From: Beta vulgaris subsp. vulgaris
Taxonomy: Eukaryota > Streptophyta > Magnoliopsida > Caryophyllales > Amaranthaceae
Direction of reading: 5' to 3'
Length of the DNA: 64,000 bases
Assembly (NCBI RefSeq): GCF_026745355.1
Contig: NC_079204.1
Span: forward strand, 2,829,603 to 2,893,602
Positions within the stretch are counted from its first letter, which is position 1, and every line of letters begins with the position of its first letter. The position numbers and the translations under genes are program-made. Below are positions 59,153 through 64,000 of this stretch, piece after piece. A model generated the notes under the pieces. That model did no database searches, had not been told where the DNA came from, and was given only the letters and a program-made list of their open reading frames with translations.

Positions 59153-60109
59153 CACCATACATTCCTAACATTTTTTTTCACTATATACCTTTCAAATTTT
59201 CAAATTCACCATATACGCCTCACTTTTCGAAAAATACCTCAGACTACCCTTTTGACTAACGGCGTTATACTTTTGTTAGTCATTAGGCCCTAATACTAAT
59301 TAACTAACCTAAATCAAACTCTAACCTTAACCCTAATCTAATTATATCCTAACCAGCCCTGCCCCACTCTAGCCTTTCCCTCCCCTTCACCACCACCCCT
59401 CCCGTCCCCTTTCCTCGCCGACACCCTACCCTTTCCTCGCCGACCCCCTCCCCTTCCCTCGCTCGCTGACACCCCCTTCTCCGATAGTCTAATGCAATCT
59501 TGTAACCTCCCTCCACTTCTCCCGCAACCCAGCAGTTCTCTAAACGACTGAAGCTAAGGAGTGCGCGAGGGAGAAAGGCATAGTAACAGGGGGAAAGCTA
59601 CGCGTGGCGCGGTTGTGGACGGGTTTCGGTGGAGGCTGCCGGCAGCAAAGGTGTTGGTGTCGCGACTGTTGTGCGAGGGTGCAGCGAGAGCAAGGGGCTG
59701 GGGGTTAGGGGGGTGCTGGGGTCGGGGTTTGCCGTGAGGGTGCTGGGTCAGGGTGGTGGGAAGGGGGTTGCGGGGGAGGGGGAGGAGGGAGGGGCTTCGA
59801 GGGTGGTGGGGAGGGGGTTGCTAGGTTGGTGGGGATAGTGGGGGGAAAGGGTAAGTGGTGAGGGACAAGTGGTTAGGGTTAGGAAATTATATTTTGGGAT
59901 TAGGATTAGGCTTTGACTTAGATTTAGACTAGCTAATTAGGATTAGGAGGGATTAGGGGGTCAATGACTAACGGACATCAACGTCGTTAGTCGTTAAGGG
60001 CAAGTTGATGTATTTTTTGAAAAGTGAGGGGTATATATGGTGAATTTGAAAAGTTGAAAGGGTATACGGTGCAAAAAGAAATTGTCAGGGGTATATGATT
60101 GAAAAACCG
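59153..60109. mobile_element. Foldback Mutator-like non-autonomous element, about 957 bp
   Basis: Same architecture as 3728-4718: the left arm has caccatatacgcctcacttttcg and a C-rich pyrimidine half with ccctaatc words; the right arm has gaaaagtgaggggtatatat and a G-rich half. The mirrored core is actaacggcgtt / aacgtcgttagt. The 9-bp TTACTTTTT occurs at both edges (59144-59152, 60110-60118), but T-rich context makes that duplication less certain and the left terminal bases look lost. The Gly/Val-rich open frame at 59629-59838 is an artefact. Confidence 0.65.
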
Positions 60110-60118
60110 TTACTTTTT

Positions 60119-62298
60119 TTTTATGTTACCATATGTTATTACTTTAATGGGAAACTGCAGTATCGAGTAAGTGGTAATGAAGATTAATAAATAATTAGAA
60201 GTAGTTATTCTTTAATCTTAAATATCTTTTTTTTAAATGCTGATTAAGCAAGTCAAATGGTAATTGAAGCATGCTCAACTTGAGTTGGAAACAATTTGAT
60301 TTGAGCTCGACTCAATTACTTGTTCGACTTAGATCTTTTAATTGGTTTTAATTAAGTGTAAGACGTGAGTAGCCTCCTAAGGCGTCTCAACCCCTTCTTT
60401 TATTATGCTCTAGTCTCTTGGTGATTCTGCTAGGCTCACGTTTGTGCATTTTAGTACTTTTGAAATCCTTATTTGATGTTAACATGTAGGGTTTTGCTAG
60501 CGACGCTAGTTATAACTTAAATAAGACCCGAAAATGGATTCATTGGGGTTAATCAGCATTTAAAAAAAAGATAAGATCACATAGTTAAGTTTGGCTATAT
60601 GGAAGTTGGGGATAGATAGGACTCATGATATTGGCCTATAATTGTGAACCAACAACTAATCACATGTCAAAATCTTTGAGTTGATCACTACTTCTGATCT
60701 ACCTAATCACCCGATTAACTTTAGTTATGACCTATGAGAATAACAAGGTGAAGAGCTAATCTTATATCATGGACTTCCTGGTGAAACCATGTCCCCTACA
60801 CCTTTATTTATCATTGATTTAATCATCAAATTGCTCTCGTTTAGTGTTAATTTTTAGATTATATGAAAATGGGCCTGGGTAACCCAGTAAGGAGGAGGAG
60901 AGTTTAGCCCACTTACAAGCTAGGAGGTTCCATCCTAAAACCAATTGGTGATAGGAGGAGTAACTCCTTATTATCTTATAAAGTGGTTTATTCTCTCCTC
61001 TTTCTCCAATGTGTGACACTCACAAGTGGGCACTTAATGGGTTTTAACATTTAGTAACTATGTTGGTACAAATGTAATTGATCAACAAAGAATTAAAGAA
61101 CAATCGACACAAGAATTGATGTGGTTCACTAACAATGTGTTAGCTATGTCCACAGGTAAAACAGAAACGTTTTTATTAAGTTTAGTAGAGAGTACAAATT
61201 TCAGAATATGAAGGCAAAAGTTCATTATAGGGTTTATATATATTACCCTACCAATTGACCTAAACAAAAGGACGTAAACCTGAATAAACCAAAATAGACT
61301 CGATATACTAAACAACATATACCAAAATCAAAACAGACTTGATATGCTAAACAACAGAGCCCATATTTGATTAATCCTAGCACCAGATAATTAATTCATG
61401 GCATAGTTCAAATAACAAACTACACTCCCCTTGAATATCGATTTGATCCTAGGAAATCAAAGATTATATGTCAACTAATTAACCTGGCCATGATCCGTGT
61501 GGAATCGATCTTGACTAGCTTGCCAAATTATAATATGTCAACTAATCAGACATGCATGCATGATAACCACAATGTCGATATGTTTCTGAAAGGTCATCTC
61601 ACTCACTTAAGCTCTAGTACTTCCTCCTTGGTTTTCATGTTCTACCCTTATAGAACGCATGCCATGGTAGAAGAGTTAATTGTGCATGGGTCCATGATGA
61701 GTATCTTGCGTGGACATGGTTTGTGAGGGGTTTCTACAACAGATGGTCGAATAAGGAATATAATACATCCAAAAATGGAAAGAGAGTATAATAAAAGAAA
61801 GGGGAGAATAAGTATAAGTTACCATGTATCAATTCTCTTCTTTAATTTTTCGAAAAAATTATATTATGTAAAATTGTATATAGATACAAAATAATAAGGA
61901 AAATCATGTTTTTTACGAGCTTATTGAGTCGAGTTAGTGATTACTTAACTTGACGTCTTAGGTTTCAAGTTAAGTCAGCTTAAGTTGCACTTTGACTAGA
62001 GTGTTGATATAGTTACTTTTGAATTGCTCATAGACAAACATATTTGAATAGCTCCTCATCTACTCCATTAATTTTTTTTACACAAATCTGAAAGAGGAGT
62101 AAAATTGAAGTAAAAGTTAATTGATAGATGCGAATGTTGTACCACGTTAACTTTGGAGAAGAAGAAATTTACCACAAATAGGATGGAGCAAACATATTTA
62201 CAACAAGCAAGGAATCTTTACAATTTTACATGTTACATTGAATATAAATTTTTTTTTTTGCAACATGGTATCATGCATCGTCACTCGTAAAGTTAACA
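60119..62298. other. Intergenic DNA
   Basis: No gene recognised. The open frames near 60819-61019, 61082-61318 and 61490-61726 have no family signature and atypical composition. Confidence 0.5.
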
Positions 62299-62531
62299 TC
62301 TCTCTAAAGTTTAACATGATATTGTCGTTTAGTTGGGCGACTTGTTTATTTGTCTGTCACTCGTCCCTGAACTTAGTTATTCTGTTCATACTCTAGCGAA
62401 GTTTTTGAGTTCATCACAGATTCATCATTGGCTTAGGTTAAGTTTCCTAAACTCTTGTACAAACTTTTTGCCTTTGATTACGTTGTTACAACAAGTTATT
62501 TTCTCCTACTTTTGTCTCTCTAAAGTTTAAC
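62299..62531 (+). pseudogene. Fossil Ty1-copia RNase H fragment between 17-bp direct repeats
   Basis: The text from about 62325 encodes, with one extra base near 62371, the conserved copia stretch before RNase H: RLVGRLVYLSVTRPE then LSYSVHTLAKFLSSSQIHHW. It is about 45 residues long and ends in unrelated AT-rich DNA. The perfect 17-bp repeat TCTCTCTAAAGTTTAAC flanks it at 62299-62315 and 62515-62531. It is a decayed fragment, not the retrotransposon at 52830, from which it differs in sequence. Confidence 0.7.
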
Positions 62532-62570
62532 TAGACATTGCATATAAAATTACACCTTAACTTATTGTTA

Positions 62571-63150
62571 TCTCTATTATATAAGGGAAGGGGGGAGCAA
62601 TGGTGTCCTCTATTGAAATGCCTTTTTTGCCCCTTTCCATTTCTCTTTCTAAATTACAAAAGTATTGTCAAAATCATAATCGGCACTCAAAAAAAAACTA
62701 CCGAAAATTAATTTACAACACTCACTCACAAATCACTTAAAAGAAGAAACTTTACAAATCACTCATAAATTGAGAAAATCAGTTATAAAAATCACACAAA
62801 TCACTCAAATAATCAGGAAACTTTATTAAAACTTAAAATTAGCATACAAACTAAAACTAATAACCTAGAATGTCAATACATACAAAAATATTTACTTACA
62901 AATCACTATTCTCAAGAACCATTCACAATTAATGGTGGGTCATGATAAAAAAAATAGAGGTGTATTTGTAGTGAAATTGAAATTTAGAAGTTAGACAAGG
63001 AAAAAAATTATTTACTTTTTTATAGTGTTTCCTATATATAATGAAACTTTTACATATATTTGGACCTATTTTTTCTATTATATAATAGCGATTAATTATC
63101 AAGGTAAAAAGGTTTATGTAAAATATCATTCAAGAATTAAAGTACAACAT
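62571..63150 (+). mobile_element. Helitron-like sequence with an additional 5' end
   Basis: Starts A|TCTCTATTATATAAGGGAAG with gggggagcaatggtgtcctc, the same 5' terminus as the Helitrons at 63152 and 10741. The interior is related to theirs (acaaatcactcaaataatca, gaaactttattaaaacttaa). No hairpin plus CTAG end occurs before 63150, so it is truncated or forms a compound element with its neighbour. Confidence 0.55.
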
Positions 63151-63151
63151 A

Positions 63152-63732
63152 TCTCTATTATATAAGCGAAGGGGGAGCTATGGTGTCCCCGAATAAAGAG
63201 ACCATGTTACCCCCCTTCTCATTCTAAATTACAAATTCACTTACAAATCAAAGGGGGCTTCAAACAAAAATACAAAAAATATAATTATAACAATCACTCA
63301 CAAGTCAACTAAAAAAATTGCATAATTTATGTTATGCAAATCACTAAAATGAGAAAACTTTACAAAAACTTAAAAATTCACTTACAAACTACAACCTATG
63401 AAAAAATTGACTTGAAATCAAAGTGTCCACTTTCTTTACAATTTATGAAGTACTGTACTTAATTCAAAAATCAACTAAAAATATAATATTAGAAATCATA
63501 AATAAATTCAATAAAATTTCTATTTTGTTCATAGAATTTAACTTTGAAAAGTAAAAAAAAAAAACAAAAAGATGGTGGAGACTTAAGTGACAGAAACTAA
63601 ACCAATCAAATTTTGCAACTAAAAACAATTATACTTAGTATGTCTAATGTTCAAATTTTGACTTATGCCGAAAAAAATCAAGTTTCTGTTTCGAAAAAAT
63701 TCAAGCACGCATCGCGTGCAAAAAAATTCTAG
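63152..63732 (+). mobile_element. Short non-autonomous Helitron, 581 bp
   Basis: 5' A|TCTCTATTATATAAGCGAAG; 3' hairpin gcacgc-atc-gcgtgc (63705-63719), nine bases of A/T, then CTAG|T. Same family as 10741-11334 (minus) across most of its length. The 75 bases upstream of its 5' end (gcgattaattatcaaggtaa ... agaattaaagtacaacat) are also shared with the DNA upstream of that copy. Confidence 0.78.
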
Positions 63733-63855
63733 TTTCTATAATTAAGACAAAGGCTTATCTAACTGTTAGATACCTAAACTCTATAATAATAAAGAAAAAA
63801 GAAAATTTAAGTAATTTCATTTAAAGAGAGGGGGACCTATTTATTCTATTTCATA

Positions 63856-64000
63856 CTCCCTCCGTCCCAAAATATAGTTCCCATTTCCCTTTTTTCACGG
63901 TAATTTATGCAAGTTGGGATAGTAAAGATTTTTTGTTTATTTAAATAAATGTTGTATGGGAAAAGATGATTTTAGGAGAGAGAATGGAGATAATTGGTGA
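63856..64000. mobile_element. Stowaway-like MITE, cut by the window edge
   Basis: Left end CTCCCTCCGTCCCAAAATAT after TA at 63854-63855. The right terminus lies beyond the window. Confidence 0.55.

Noticed and set aside
59629..59838. Gly/Val-rich 69-codon frame
   Set aside because: G-rich arm of the third foldback element.

Overview
The window is nuclear DNA from a flowering plant, most likely a core eudicot. The evidence is: split genes with GT-AG introns, an intron-bearing elongator tRNA-Met, a plant-type chloroplast aspartokinase-homoserine dehydrogenase, a membrane-tethered NAC factor, and AT-rich intergenic DNA full of plant transposon families. The amount of Stowaway-like and Helitron debris, and a MITE built of GAACT-type pentamers, would fit a Caryophyllales genome. 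That taxonomic guess is weak.

Three host protein genes lie on the + strand. (1) 17225-20953: a 10-exon gene for a 445-aa endonuclease/exonuclease/phosphatase-fold protein with a C-terminal EF-hand (At1g02270/At5g54130 type). (2) 29979-34492: a 5-exon gene for a 637-aa NAC transcription factor with a C-terminal membrane anchor. (3) 38815-48901: an 18-exon gene for a 913-aa bifunctional aspartokinase/homoserine dehydrogenase of the chloroplast aspartate pathway. All three exon chains were rebuilt by hand; every junction keeps phase and nearly all introns are GT-AG. A tRNA-Met(CAT) gene with an intron lies on the minus strand at 49825-49911. The genes do not form a pathway together; they are ordinary neighbours in plant chromatin.

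The rest is intergenic and rich in mobile elements. The left 16 kb holds Stowaway-like MITEs, a foldback Mutator-like element with a 9-bp target duplication (3728-4718), a large inverted array of GTAACC/GGTTAC motifs (about 7.9-8.85 kb), a short Helitron (10741-11334), AT microsatellites and SINE-like units. Between genes 1 and 2 there is a 2.5-kb Helitron (24085-26597) abutting a decayed RNase H fragment.

Right of the aspartokinase gene come the tRNA, a second foldback element, a SINE with a 13-bp target duplication, and an almost intact Ty1-copia retrotransposon (52830-57748, minus strand). That element has identical 140-bp LTRs, 5-bp target duplications and a single in-frame stop splitting gag from pol. 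It sits a few bases inside one end of a MITE that itself carries another MITE. A third foldback element, a fossil copia RNase H fragment and Helitron copies fill the last 6 kb.

I found no clear previously undescribed gene system. The most unusual structures are the GTAACC inverted array, the three-member foldback family and the nested insertion around the copia element.
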